A stretch of 64,000 nucleotides of DNA from NCBI GenBank assembly GCA_021464245.1, contig JADCRB010000025.1, positions 3,909,903 to 3,973,902 on the forward strand. Reading direction: 5' to 3'. Positions within the stretch are counted from its first letter, which is position 1. Every line of letters begins with the position of its first letter. This document shows, piece after piece, positions 1-11,347 of the stretch. Below the pieces are notes generated by a model, which had not been told where the DNA came from, made no database searches, and saw nothing but the letters and a program-made list of their open reading frames with translations. The translations under genes were made by a program, and so were the position numbers. Source of the stretch: Carallia brachiata. Lineage: Eukaryota; Streptophyta; Magnoliopsida; Malpighiales; Rhizophoraceae.

Positions 1-508
1 GGTATGAGACAAATTGAGTATTCACGAGCCACTATTGCGATTTGAGGTTTTTGACGCAACAATATCAACACCTTGTCCAGGAACATCCAGAAGATGGATA
101 TGGGGAGACACATTGGAACGAGAGACATTATAGCACAGTAGGTATATGTTCCAACATTTTCATATTGCCCTGCTCCAAAAGCTTGCCCGCATAGAGTATC
201 TAGAGCTCCAACCAATCCACTCTGCTTGTTGTAAAGGAATTGAGACAAATTATCAATTATCATGCAACGAAGTCTGTCAAAAAAAAACAATAAATAAATG
301 AAGTTTTCCTGGTAGAACAGAATAACCGATGTCAAATGATTATTTCATCTATGAAGATTCAATTTTCCCATTTATATTGATGGTAGCCAATAGCCATCGC
401 AATTAGTAGAAATGATTTGAATAGACCCCATAAATGATCACTGATATCAGCTCTTGTAGTCAGTTCAGTTGCACAATAACTTATCCCCTAGCCTTTTCCA
501 TCTTTTGC

Positions 509-549
<41 letters not shown>

Positions 550-855
550 CAGCCATTGCCATTCAGTTGTATTTATAATGACATCTTGTAGCGTATAAAA
601 CATCTTCCTTCTAAAAATGGACGAAAAAATGTAAGCTATTCAGATGGAAAACTTTACCAGGATAAAGAAGCCAGTGACATTGCAAACAGAGGTAGCTATC
701 GATACCCCAGAAAGAGTAACCTCACCAAAGTGTCCTGCCATCATCAGTGACACTAACCGCCTCAGAAATAGGGACAAGGATACCACCACCAAGGGACCTG
801 CAATGTTCCCCACTTTTTCAACTCCTCCACAAAGACAACCCTTGTTAGTAGCCAT
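1..855 (-). CDS. MATE (DTX-type) efflux transporter, 5' part, runs off left edge
   Basis: Multidrug and toxic compound extrusion transporter, expected to be a proton-coupled antiporter in a plant membrane. Two exons are visible: exon 1 ends at 658 before a GT donor and exon 2 spans 221 to 1, encoding the family stretch [14 protein letters not shown] and the segment after it. The protein is clearly homologous to the complete copy at 12434-15760. The ancestral start matches an ATG at 891-893, but one A is missing in the A-run near 819, so that frame shifts. An ATG at 853-855 lies in the transporter frame and gives [11 protein letters not shown] followed by the normal sequence, so I place the start there. 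The protein would then have a replaced, shorter N-terminus. Alternatively the deletion is a sequencing error and the start is 893, or the copy is a pseudogene. The remaining exons are outside the window. Confidence 0.75.
514..546. repeat. (TG)n microsatellite in MATE intron 1
   Basis: About 16 uninterrupted TG units lie in intron 1 of the left MATE copy. The equivalent intron of the right copy carries a (TA)n run near 12785-12802 instead, so the microsatellite differs between the duplicates. Confidence 0.9.
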
Positions 856-2682
856 GGCCTTTCTTCAGCAATAGCCAGCAGTGGCTCCTCCATTTTTATT
901 TTTATTTTTATTTTTTTGATTTTTTTCCCTGTGGGGCTTCCAATAATACAACACGATCCATATCTAGGCCTTATATTGGTCTGCATTGTTGAAATGATCC
1001 AAAACTCTTTATGAAATCCCCAGTTTAAGAAATGACAGTCAGCAAATTTGCGTAACCGGTACCTCAATGGAATAAAATAAAGCACCTAGTCCTATAGTAT
1101 TTTTTTTTTTTGAACGTTTAAACCTTCTTAATTTGCTTCCATGGAGTCCATATTTGGTGGGTTAAATATCCAACCGTTCAAATGGAAACCTTTAAACATG
1201 AAATTTTTTTGTTCATGATCCTTAGTCTTTTTTGCATATATCTTCAATGCGGGTCACGAGTACTAACTAAGGTTGTGTTTTGTGGAGTTGATGCGTATGG
1301 TCGGCATGAATTTTCATGTGCATATGCTTGTATCGCAAGCATAGTTACGCTAAACGAAATCAAGGCCAATACGCAACATATTTTGGGTTTGAGAGGAAGA
1401 TGTAGTATTATTTATTTCCCATTATTACAAAAGACAAAATTCCAATAGTTTATTCCAGTTGGGGTTTTCAATTTTGGGAAGAATATATAGATTAGATTAT
1501 TGTGAGATTAGTTTCGTCACGATTTAAACTCATTTAAAAATATAGATTAACAAAAATTTTATGCCTTAACCTATAAAGAAAACAAAAGGCATGTGTCTAA
1601 GTGCCTTTATGCATCAAATTTTAATGGTTTTAGTACAAACCACACCCTTTTTCTGACTCTACAAAGTGTTTCGTTGCGGGGGACTTCCATCACTGCAAAT
1701 TCTTTCAACAAAATAAAACAAACTTTCCAGCCAACGAACATATAGAGTGCAGAGCGATTCATTTAATCAACGGCTCTACACCGCAGGTATGGTGATAACT
1801 GTAAAACTAAATGCTTGTACGCACTAAATTAATATACCTCCAAATATTATGTTTTTATTGTTTAATCAATCAGAACCAAAGAGAAACGAAATAGATGGTG
1901 AGTAAGTCCAACTACTTATTTAAACTCGATAGGAAAATTTACACCTAAGATTCCTAATTTTAGACGCGACAACAATTCATACCTTCACACGTTAAAATGT
2001 AATAAAAAATGTACTAATATTTTATTTACGTTAACTATTAACCTTTTCTATTAAGTGTTTGATTAATGAATGTTTAAAATAATTACTAAAAAATCAGTAT
2101 AATATTCTTAAAAGACTAAAATATCTTTAACCTATTAATAGCCAAAAAAAAAAAAAATTTTGAAATTTGTCTTTAAAAGTTAATTTCACCCAAAACTTTT
2201 TTAAGTATGTTGTGTATTTCACCCAAAACTTTTTTAAGTATGTTGTGTATTTATAACGTTTTGTTTTTCGTTTAAATTCATTGATATTGTTTCTTCTATT
2301 AGTCTAATTTAACCATTCTTCTAATTTTTTTATTATCTTTTATTAAATTATATCACGTCAAATGTTACCTTAGTCATAGGTGATAGAGGCATTGTACCGC
2401 ATTATAAATAATATATTTTAATTATTTTAAAATAAAAATATAATTATACAAAAATTTTCTTAAAAGAATTATTTTTTTTCTCACCCTTTCTTCCTCCCTT
2501 TCTTTCCCATGCCAGATGTCCTAAAATTTGGCCATGAACCAAACATTCTTGAGCCGAGCTTCTTATAAAATTTAAGCTTTTTTCGTTTTTTTTTTTAAAA
2601 AATATTCCACCTCGGCCCTAAGAAAAGCTTCAACTTCAAGCCTTGGCGCTTCCCTCCTCTTTTCATACGTTGCCCGCAGTCT

Positions 2683-2691
2683 CCCGCCAAT
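2683..2691. promoter_or_regulatory. E2F-like site overlapping a CCAAT box upstream of ASF1
   Basis: CCCGCCAA reads TTGGCGGG on the minus strand and fits the plant E2F core TTSSCGSS. It overlaps a CCAAT motif and lies about 340 bp upstream of the ASF1 start codon. Plant ASF1 genes are reported to be E2F-regulated S-phase genes, which makes the site credible; binding is inferred. Confidence 0.45.
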
Positions 2692-3029
2692 AGCTAATCT
2701 CCGAATTTTGTGAACTCACACTCCCATTTTCTATTTACATAAATCCAGGAAAAAAAAAACAAACAAACAAACAAAGAAAATTAACCCCAATTCCCAAAGA
2801 GGCGCTTTTCTTAATTTCCTCAACTCACTTCTTCTGGTTCTGTTTCGCGTTCTGTCCAAATCCCACAAATAACAACCCCTCTGAACTGCACTCCAATTCT
2901 TTTTTTTTTTTTTTTCGAAGCGGCGTTGGTGGGTTTTGATTTTTTTTTTTGGGAATTTCATTAGGGTTTTTTAGATGAAGATTGTCGAAGCTAGGGTTTG
3001 GATATAGTTTTTTTTGGGTTTAAGACGAA

Positions 3030-6000
3030 ATGAGTGCTGTGAATATCACGAACGTGACAGTGTTGGGCAACCCGGCGCCGTTTTTGTCCCCTTTCCAGTT
3101 CGAGATCTCGTACGAGTGCTTGACCCCTCTCAAAGACGGTAACTTTCTGTAATTTTTCCCTTCACACTTTCATTTGCCATTTCCCCTTCATTTCAATATT
3201 GTTTTTGCTTTCGGCCAAAGTTGTTTTTTTTTAAAAAAAAAATTTTGTGTCAATTTTGGTAGGGTTAATTTTGGACGATTAGGTTTTGTTTTATGGTTAT
3301 GAAGATTGGTAAAATTTGGCAGGAACTGGATTGAGTTGTTGCTATGTGGAATTGTGCTTGAGTGTAATCCTTCATTCTGGTTTCCAGGATGTGGGGTTGG
3401 GTGATATTTGTGAATGTAGCTGTTTTCTGTTTACAGGACCTTCCCCGGAACTGTGAACTAAAATAAGTTGGTTCCGCCGTTTAGAACCAATGATAAATTA
3501 TTAGTAACAGTTGAGATGCTTGAGGGTTTCAAAGGTTTTTGGCTTGTTCAAGTGCTACTTCAATCGGTTAAGGTGGTTGCAATCATATGACCTTCACTTG
3601 AGAATATTTGAAGGGAACATTTGACAAAACAAGGAGAGTGGAATTGTTTTGGAAGAAAGTGATGAAAATCATTTTGTTTTATTTCTTTACATTGATGTAT
3701 GGTGGGTTGGTTTCTTTTATTCTTACCTGGAGTTGACAAAAATTTTGAGATGTTGATGAGTAGAAACCAGTGGAATGTGGAATACAGTCAAAAGTAGGAG
3801 GCCTAATAAAGGAGCTATAAAATTGATTTTTATATGTCAGTAATTGTGGTTTCTTACTCTGCCTATATCTTTATGGTTTGTTAAGGCTTTATTAGAGAGA
3901 GGTTTGTATTGGGAAAATTGCTGCTGTTGTTGAGAACATAAGATATTGGGTCCTTCAACAACTTGTTCATACGTATATGGCGGTTTCTTGATCCTGATAT
4001 TATCAAATGGCAATGGTACAAAGCTCTTATCCTCACTCTTTTGCATTCCCAATGTTGCAATGGTATTATTCTCCCAAATTGGGCTGGGTAGACCAGGATA
4101 AGCTTTCAGAGCTGCAAGGCAGTTGGAAAATCCTTGTTATCAGATCATGAGCTATGTCTAATATTAATTGGTCTCCAAGATGGATTGTCAATGGCAACAT
4201 AATTATCTTAGCTCCATCAAGTAGACAAAAGTGCATCCTAGTGCACAAGGCTCTGCCACTGTGGTGTTTGGAGAAGGTTTATATGTACACAACTGTACCC
4301 TTGTTTATTCATAGAGCTTGTTTCTGCGGCTCGAACTTGTGACATCCAGGTCACAGTAAAGTAACCAAAGCTTGTTCTTAACTCTATGAAGTAAATAACA
4401 TTTATTATTATGTTTTGACCATGCACTCTTGTCATAGAATTGGACCATGTAAATAGTGATGCTGCCTTCCTCCTACATAAATCAAACACAGTACTTTGTT
4501 GGATACTGGCATAAATATTCAAATTAGACCTTGAACTTGAGATGAAAAGACTATGTGCCAGGTTGTCTTCTGTTCTGACTGCCAATTGTGGAAATAAATA
4601 GTGAGAAAGCCTATGTTTCTTCTTATTGTGACACGATTTTGGTCCCTTAGAAGAAATCGCCATCATCTTCTAATCTGCCCTAATTATTGGTTGGCAAGAA
4701 AATTTTGAGTGATATTATTATTACTAGCTATGTTGTTTTCATTGGACAGTTGTTCCAGTAGGTTAGCTTTTGGGTTAAGGATCTTGTAACTGGCAGCAAG
4801 CAATCATGTTAGAAACTATGCCAAGAAAACTGGAAAGGATTTTGCTTCCAAAATCAATGAATTCTATTAGGAATAGTGACATTTTTTTGAGGTCAGCCTT
4901 CTTTATGTTTCTAAGAAGTTTGATTTTTACCTTTGTGCTTGCAATTGATAATTAGATCCTCAAATTGTTTTTATCAAGCATTTCGTCAACTAGTAATACT
5001 TGGCTAAGTTGATTGCCATCCTTCTCCAATCAAATGCCAATAGTTTTTGATGTTACTGCATTGGTAGTGTATTATTCCTTAGGGCAAAAACTAAACCTTC
5101 GATTTCAGCTATCATCAATTAATGCTGATGGCTAATGTGTTGGTGGGAATAGCAGCAAGAAGGATAAGAGAAACAAGTTTGCTCGTCTCTGCAATAATAG
5201 GACCTGCAGTGTAGTATTAAGTGCATGTAGTTGGGAATTGTATGGTGCACATTTTCTTGGGAAAAAACAATTATGGATGTGCTTGGAGCACTAGTGGAAG
5301 TCATTACAAAATGTGGTAAAACTCTACCACACAATGTGTGGATATACAGAACATGAAGCTTCCACCTCGCCTGAAAACTTCTTTAGCTGTATGCACTATT
5401 GTGCCAGAACTTATATAATAGTCGGTCAATCTTGTTTTAGCTCAGGAAGGCCGTGCAAGGGCTTTGAGCCCCCATATTATTTCCTTTTTCTTTAGCTGTC
5501 AAATTTAATATTAAGCATGTGATGGTGTTTTTCTGCAGTCTCTTTTGTAGCTAGCTTTTGTTTCCAGTCTTTTCTATCTACATCATTTGTGTTTTGAGTG
5601 TGTAAAAAATTCCCATTTTGCCATCTTAATGCAGATTTGGAATGGAAACTTATTTATGTTGGGTCTGCTGAAGACGAGACATGCGATCAGCTATTAGAGA
5701 GTGTACTTGTTGGGCCTGTCAATGTTGGGAATTACCGGTTCGTACTGCAGGCAAGAGTTGCTAAGCCTTTTCCCAAAGTTCCTGTAATTGGGATCTCGTG
5801 TCCAGCTTATTGTGTTTTCTGATTTATTGTCACGAACGGATGCCTTGCAGGCTGACCCGCCAGACCCATCAAAGATTCATGAGGAAGATATCATAGGTGT
5901 GACAGTGCTTTTGTTGACCTGCTCTTATTTGGATCAGGAATTTGTTCGAGTTGGCTACTATGTGAATAACGATTATGAAGATGAGCAGCTGAGGGAGGAA

Positions 6001-6240
6001 CCTCCACCAAAGGTGTTGATTGACAAAGTGCAGAGAAACATTCTCTCAGACAAACCTAGGGTAACAAAGTTCCCCATTGATTTTTATCCTCAAAATGCTG
6101 ATGGTGCTGAAGAACCTGTGCATGATCAACCCACTAAATATGGTGGGAGTGAGGAACAGTTGCCTGCCCCTCCTCCTGAACAAGCTACAGATAAAGAGGA
6201 CCCTCAAATTTCATGTTCCCTACCAAGTACTACCAACTAG
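3030..6240 (+). CDS. ASF1: Histone chaperone ASF1
   Basis: Anti-silencing function 1 binds the H3-H4 dimer and hands it to CAF-1 or HIRA for nucleosome assembly in the nucleus. Three exons are read: 3030-3138, 5635-5750 and 5851-6240, giving 615 nt and 204 residues, close to the Arabidopsis proteins. The start MSAVNITNVTVLGNPAPF matches the family N-terminus. The conserved immunoglobulin-like core covers about residues 1-155 and includes VGSAEDE, NYRFVLQADPPDP, GVTVLLLTCSY and RVGYYVNNDYEDEQL, then NILSDKPRVTKFPI; a Pro/Glu-rich disordered tail of about 50 residues follows. Intron 1 is long (2.5 kb). Intron 2 is 100 nt and begins with GC, not GT, in CAG|GCAAGA. The frame is intact and family residues are conserved, so the gene looks functional. 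Confidence 0.95.
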
Positions 6241-6369
6241 TGACCCTCCAACTCTCTTGTTCAAGCGATGGCAATCACTTCAGGGAGATATTTTTTGTTG
6301 AAGCAGGAGCAGAATTATGTTTCCTCTCTGGAATACTTTCATTAGGCGTTTCTCTCTAGAATACTTTCA

Positions 6370-6860
6370 TTAGGCGATGATTGATATGTAGGGCTCAACT
6401 CGGGGTCTTTTGTTTGGGCCCTTATTGTCAAAAGTTCATGATAATATGAAATACATCTCAGGTTCATTATCTTTTTCCTTTTTTTTTTTTTTTTAACCTT
6501 TTGTCTCCTTGTTGAGTCTCAATGCAACCATTTGCTTAGTACCGTTGGTGTTGAGACTGTTCGACAATATGGGCTCTTTTGATGTTGAAACAATTCTGCA
6601 TCTTCTCCGAAGTTTTCAATTATTTTGATGGATTTGTGTGTGCAGTATGTACAGCAGTAGAGATGGTCTTTCAGGGGAAAGTTTAGAAATCGATGTTCAA
6701 ACAAATCTCGGAATTGACATGACAGGTCATAAGATCCCACTTCCTAGTATATTTTCAAGTACTAACAATAGTGTCAAAATACAAGTGGAACAACTTATTC
6801 ATAAAGAATAAAGATGTCATTGAACTAGTCTTCCCAAGCTTCTTTCAGTTTACCATCCTA
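6370..6860 (+). repeat. ASF1 3'-flank segment, also present at 19960-21290
   Basis: From GGCTCAACTCGG through ATCTCAGGTTCATT, GTTGAGACTG and the block with AACAATAGTGTCAAAATACA, this region matches 19960-20190, about 20670 and 21144-21290 in the same order. The second copy is interrupted by other DNA, so this is the more compact form. It lies just after the ASF1 stop and may include its 3' UTR. Confidence 0.75.
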
Positions 6861-8099
6861 AGTGTGTTTTCCTATTCCTTTTGTCCTTTTTCTATTGACC
6901 ATCCTAAAAGTGTCAAAACTCAAGACAAGTTTTCCTCATACTTTTACGTTTGTAGACTTGTAGTGCATTTGTAACCTGTTCCGTTAGTCCACTATCAACA
7001 CGATTACACCCCACATTCTGAAGCATTCTATCTTAGCCACATTGGTTGTATCGGATTTGATTATCCAATAAAAGTATTTTCTATTCTGGATTGCGTGTTT
7101 TCTTATCTCCGTATTCCATAAGCATTGCCTCCGTATTAAATTTTACAAATTTATGCTCTTGGGATCATGGATCATTGCAGGAAATGAAGTTAGTAGTAAA
7201 AATGCTTTTTTATAACAAGAACTGCAGTTAGATATTGGATTTGCTGAGCTGGTTCTTGGAACTGTCCTTGGGATCATGGATTAAGACCGGGTTTATCCTT
7301 CTCGTATATATTAGTGATCTTGTGCTTTCTTTACATCGAAACTTGTACAGAATAGGTTCAAGTCGTGGAAACTGCCCTTGCGAGGAATATGGGAAGGCTG
7401 CATGCATTTGGCCCTCCCCAAATCTCTCAATGCTAAGACTTCACTCGCAGGGAAATTTGTCGAGGATGAGTTTTTTTTTTTTTTTTTTTTTTTTTCTGTT
7501 TAATAACGAATTCTTCTTTTCCCTTCTTAAAAGTAACTAAATATTTTTATTCATGTTTTTCCATTTCTAAACTGTTCCAAAGTTTTATTGTAAAATTGTG
7601 TAGGACGCGGTGACCTTGTTTCTCTGAACTGGTGTGTCACCATGGGATTCTCAATTCTTGTCCCGAAGTGTGTTGATTTTCTTGCTTTTTGACTCAAATT
7701 TTCTTTAGAAAGAATTCTAATCAAAATTTCCTTTTTGTTTTTTAAGATTATGCATTTTCTATTCAGTCATCTAAAAGCTACATTTGAGGAGGTTGGACAG
7801 GAAAGATAAAAAATCCCTGGTAATACGATAGGGTCTTCATTTCTTTTTTATGTCAGTGAACTGATTCTCTTCTGCAGTCTTTCAGCATTTTCTTTTTTTT
7901 TCCTCATCTTTTATTGCTGCTTTTATTGATTTCCTATTTTTCATTCTCAGTGCTACGATATTGCTTAAAGCAGTAATGATTTGGGCGCAGTTTAGTCTTG
8001 TTTGTTTTGGTATTGTTTCTTGAACTTGCTGAATATGAAATTTGATTAACAGGATGTGGTCTGCTTTTTTGTTTTATATAGTGGCAGCCATTTGTTCCA
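6861..8099. other. Intergenic, no gene recognised
   Basis: A short coding-like stretch around 7340-7470 gives in one frame a peptide resembling RFKSWKLPLRGIWEGC, which I do not recognise. A poly-T run of about 23 bases lies at 7471-7495. No complete gene is seen. Confidence 0.5.
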
Positions 8100-8403
8100 T
8101 ACCAGTTGCCCGTGGTCGTGCTAGTTTTAACAATGGCTGCGTATATGGTGGTGACCGGAGGAACCCTGAAGAAATAATGGGACCAATTAAAAATAATCCA
8201 GGACCCACTTCTTTTGGTTCCAAACGCCGCTCACCATATTCTAGTTGAAGCCTTTTGAGGGAGGTTGTCTTGTTGCAACACCTAATGAACTCAACTCTGC
8301 TCTTATTGAGTCCTTTTCTGCACGATAGCCAGCTCCAGGTGTAATAAATGTTACCGTTGATCATTATGGTGGTGCAGAAAGTGGGAGATAGCAGAAGAAC
8401 TGA
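8100..8403 (+). pseudogene. 2-hydroxyacyl-CoA lyase (HACL/oxalyl-CoA decarboxylase family) C-terminal fragment
   Basis: Pieced over three frames, the translation matches the C-terminal end of plant peroxisomal 2-hydroxyacyl-CoA lyase, a thiamine-diphosphate enzyme. Recognisable blocks in order are YQLPVVVLV, FNNGCVYGGDRRNPEEI, VPNAAHHILVEAF, TPNELNSALIESFSAR, INVTVDHYGGAESGR and QKN before a stop. At least two frame changes (near 8128 and 8213) and internal stops (after VEAF, SFSAR and AESGR) make it non-functional. The N-terminal and middle parts were not found upstream, so it is a truncated copy. The assignment rests on my memory of the family sequence. Confidence 0.8.
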
Positions 8404-8570
8404 GGTAGCCTGCTTCTGCCCTTTAGTTGAACCTGTTCACTAATTGCTCTGGTTGAGTTGGTGTTCCATTAATACTCTCAAAGTAATGTAAAGTATCAAA
8501 GTAAACATTGCTTGCCTTTAACAAAGGCACGCATGTACTTTGTTGACATTCTTCTCGCGGAATATCTAAT

Positions 8571-9636
8571 ACCTATAGCATGGTTTTCAAAACTGCACCG
8601 AACTAGCCGGATCAATTTGTTAAATTGGAAATCGATCAGGTTTTCGGCCTAGTTATCACTTTAAACCGACAAGTTTAAAAAATGGAGTCAAACCGACGAA
8701 CCGACCGGTTCCACCGCGATTCGGTTGAACCAGACCCAATTTTCACGGTCTAATCAATTTGCTAGGCGATGACATGGCATCATAAAAGCTCACGGCGTCG
8801 CCTACAAAAAAACGTTGGAAAATTGAGTGTATATTGTGGGCTGCGAACTTGGTGGGGGATGAGATCTAATTGGATCTCTACCACCACATCAGAAGCTTGT
8901 TATATTAAATATACACACTATTTTAAATTTATAGTAAACTTAACTTATATTTCTTCTTTTTACTTTTTTTCGAAAATTTATTAGATTGCATTTTATACTT
9001 AATTTTTTGTTATAATTTTTTGTATGATTTTTTTTACAAAAAAACATACAAATTACTTTAAAATAAAAGCATATAAATTATAATGTATTTTCTACTTAAT
9101 TTATTTGACATAATTTTCTTACATTCCAAAATAAAATTTATCTAATAATTTTTTAATGCTATCATATATCAATATGTAAAACATATGTAATATTATTATA
9201 TTTTTTAGTCTAATATTATTATATAATAAATATGGATTTTGATTTTTTATATATATTTAACAGTAAATACCAGTTTAATCTCCCCTTATTTTTACTATCA
9301 TATTGGACAATAATATTACAATTATTTTTACCATTATCAAATGTTATTCATAAAAAAAACTTATAATTTAATATATCAAATATAATATTATCCTATAAAT
9401 ATATTACCGTTATGTCAAATATATCAAATATAATCCTTATATTTTCTCTATTATTACATCTTATCTATCAATATTTTCATATAATGTGTACAAATATTAA
9501 TGTTTTTATATATTTAATATTAAATATTAATTTTTTTTCCATTTTTTCCAATTAGAACAGTTGAACCGGTTGAACCTTTAACCTTTAAACTTTCCGGTTT
9601 AGCGACTGGTTCGATTCTTACAACCTTGACCTATAG
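8571..9636. mobile_element. Non-autonomous hAT-type element with 8-bp target duplication
   Basis: ACCTATAG occurs immediately on both sides (8571-8578 and 9629-9636). The 1,050-bp element starts CATGGTTTTCAAAACTGCACC and its other end reads, inverted, CAAGGTTGTAAGAATCGAACC: imperfect terminal inverted repeats typical of a widespread plant hAT family. Subterminal regions carry repeated ACCGGTT-like motifs. The interior is very AT-rich and has no transposase frame. Confidence 0.85.
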
Positions 9637-9781
9637 TTGTCTCTTTTTTTTTTTTTGGGTTAGACTAGTCTATTGCTTAGAGAGGGCTATTAGGCATTAG
9701 GGGGAGGGTGATGAGGCCAGGTTGATGGTTCGAATTCCTTACTTGGTCTGGGCAAATGTCCAATCTCATTTATAGTTGTCT
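9632..9781. mobile_element. SINE-like insertion with 11-bp target duplication
   Basis: TATAGTTGTCT repeats at 9632-9642 and 9771-9781, enclosing 128 bp with a T-run at the left and a perfect pol III B-box-like GGTTCGAATTCC at 9728-9739. The left duplication overlaps the hAT target duplication. The T-run at the left and the forward B box do not agree on one orientation, so the class is tentative. Confidence 0.5.
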
Positions 9782-10088
9782 TTGTTGACTGATATTGTCA
9801 GCGTTTTCTTTAGACTATGAATTTAATATCTCGGTTTCTGACGTTTTGTAATGAGTATAATTTCTCAATATTAAATGCGATTATGAGAAGATTTAAGGAA
9901 ATGAAGTTGTAGATGAACAAACAATTTTAATTTTGGTATGATGATGGGGGCTTGATCTTAATAATTTCATGTGAATAAGTCATTGCAAATAATTATAGTC
10001 ACCTCATAGTTGTATTCTATCAGAAAAATAGTACCACCCCTTGATTTCAGAGCCAGTGGAGGGGTATAAATTCAGTGTGTACAAACAT

Positions 10089-11347
10089 TTAGGGTCCGTT
10101 TGGAGACGCTATCAGTTTTTTGTTTCTGTTTTTCATTTTCTGTTTTTAGTTTTTATTGTTTGCTGAATTTTTGTGTTTATTGCTGTCAATTTTTGTTTTT
10201 TTTTTTCTATAAAAATAAAAAAAATAGATAGAAAAAGGATAGTGAGAGAAATGGTAAAAAGAATATAAATATAGAGAGAAAAAGGGGGAGAGAGAGAGAG
10301 AGAGAGAGAAAGAGGGTAGAGAGAGAATGAGTAGAGAGAGAAAAAGGAGAGAGAAAGAGAGAAGAAAGAGAATGACAGAAAGAGAAAGGGTTGAGAAAGA
10401 ATGAGTAAACAGAATAGTAGAGAGAGAAAAATTAGAGAGAGAGGGTAGAGAGAGAATGAGTAGAGAGAATGGTAAAACAAGAAAAAAGAGAGAGAGTCTG
10501 GGTAGAGAGAGAATGACTAGAGAGAGAAAAAGGAGAGAGAGGGTAGAGAGATAATAGTTGAGTGAGAAAAATGAGAAAGAATGTGGGTAGACAAAAAGGA
10601 GAGAGAATCTGGGTAGACAGAGAATGGTAGAGAGAAAAGAGAGAGAGAGAGAGAGAACGAGTAGAGAGAATGATAGAGCAAGAAAAAGAAGAGAGAATGG
10701 TAGAGAGAGAAAAATGAGAGAGAGAGTGGGTATAGAGAGAATGAGTAGAGAGAATGGTTGAGGGAGAAAAAGGAGAGAGAGAGAGAGATAGAATGGGTAG
10801 AGGGAGAATTAGTAGAGAGAATGGTAGAAAGAGAAAAAGGAGAAAGAGGGTAGAGCAAGAATGAGTAGAGAGAGAAAAGAGAGATAAGGTAGAAAGAGAA
10901 TGGTAGAGATAGAAAAAGGGGAGAGAGGGTAGACAGAGAATGATAGAGATAGAAAAAGAAGAGAGAGGTAGAGAGAGAAAATAGAGAGAGAGAGGTAGAG
11001 AGAGAATGGTAGAGATAGAAAAGGGAGAGAGAGAATGAGTAGAGAGAAAGAGTAGTGAGAGAAAAGATATAGAGGGATAGAGAGAGGATGAGTAAAGAGA
11101 GATATGGTAAAGAAGATAGATAGAAAAAGAAAATGTTGTAAGAGAAAGTATAGAAAAAAAAAAGTGAAAAATAAAATTGAAAAGTTAGTTTTTATTATTT
11201 TCCCAATTTGTTTTTTTTCTTTGAAAAACACTTTTAACTTTTCAACAAAAAACAGAAAACAAAATCAATACCAAACATGTTTTTTGTTTTTTTTTGTGAA
11301 AAATAAATAGAAAACAGAAAACAAAATCCATTCCAAACAGACCCTTA
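10089..11347. mobile_element. Harbinger/Tourist-type element with TTA target duplication
   Basis: TTA flanks both ends (10089-10091 and 11345-11347). The 1,253-bp element begins GGGTCCGTTTGGA and ends TCCAAACAGACCC, the terminal inverted repeat typical of PIF/Harbinger MITEs. The left arm of the inverted duplication shows the uninterrupted site with a single TAA on the plus strand at 1808-1810, supporting the boundaries. No transposase frame is present; the interior is mostly GA repeats. Confidence 0.85.
10250..11125. repeat. Polypurine GA-rich minisatellite
   Basis: About 870 bp of AGAGAGAATGGTAGAGAGAGA-like degenerate units with almost no C on the plus strand. The open frames across it (Ser/Leu/Phe-rich on the minus strand) are products of the repeat, not genes. 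Confidence 0.9.

Larger units (their letters stand above)
1..1850 (-). repeat. Left arm of inverted duplication 1 (MATE arm)
   Basis: This stretch is an inverted, diverged copy of roughly 10055-13213. Matching blocks include both MATE exons, the upstream segment with the GCATAAAGGCAC-type block (about 1600), and the block with CCATACCTGC on the minus strand (about 1790). The arm extends off the left edge. The 894-1850 part is the upstream region of the minus-strand MATE gene; I see no convincing gene in it. Confidence 0.8.

Noticed and set aside
1182..1448. 88-residue plus-strand frame in the left MATE arm
   Set aside because: The same sequence in the right arm does not keep the frame, and it lies in the upstream flank of MATE. 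No family resemblance.
10133..11231. Long minus-strand frames rich in Ser, Leu and Phe
   Set aside because: They translate the GA-rich minisatellite; the composition follows the repeat and there is no recognisable domain or start context.
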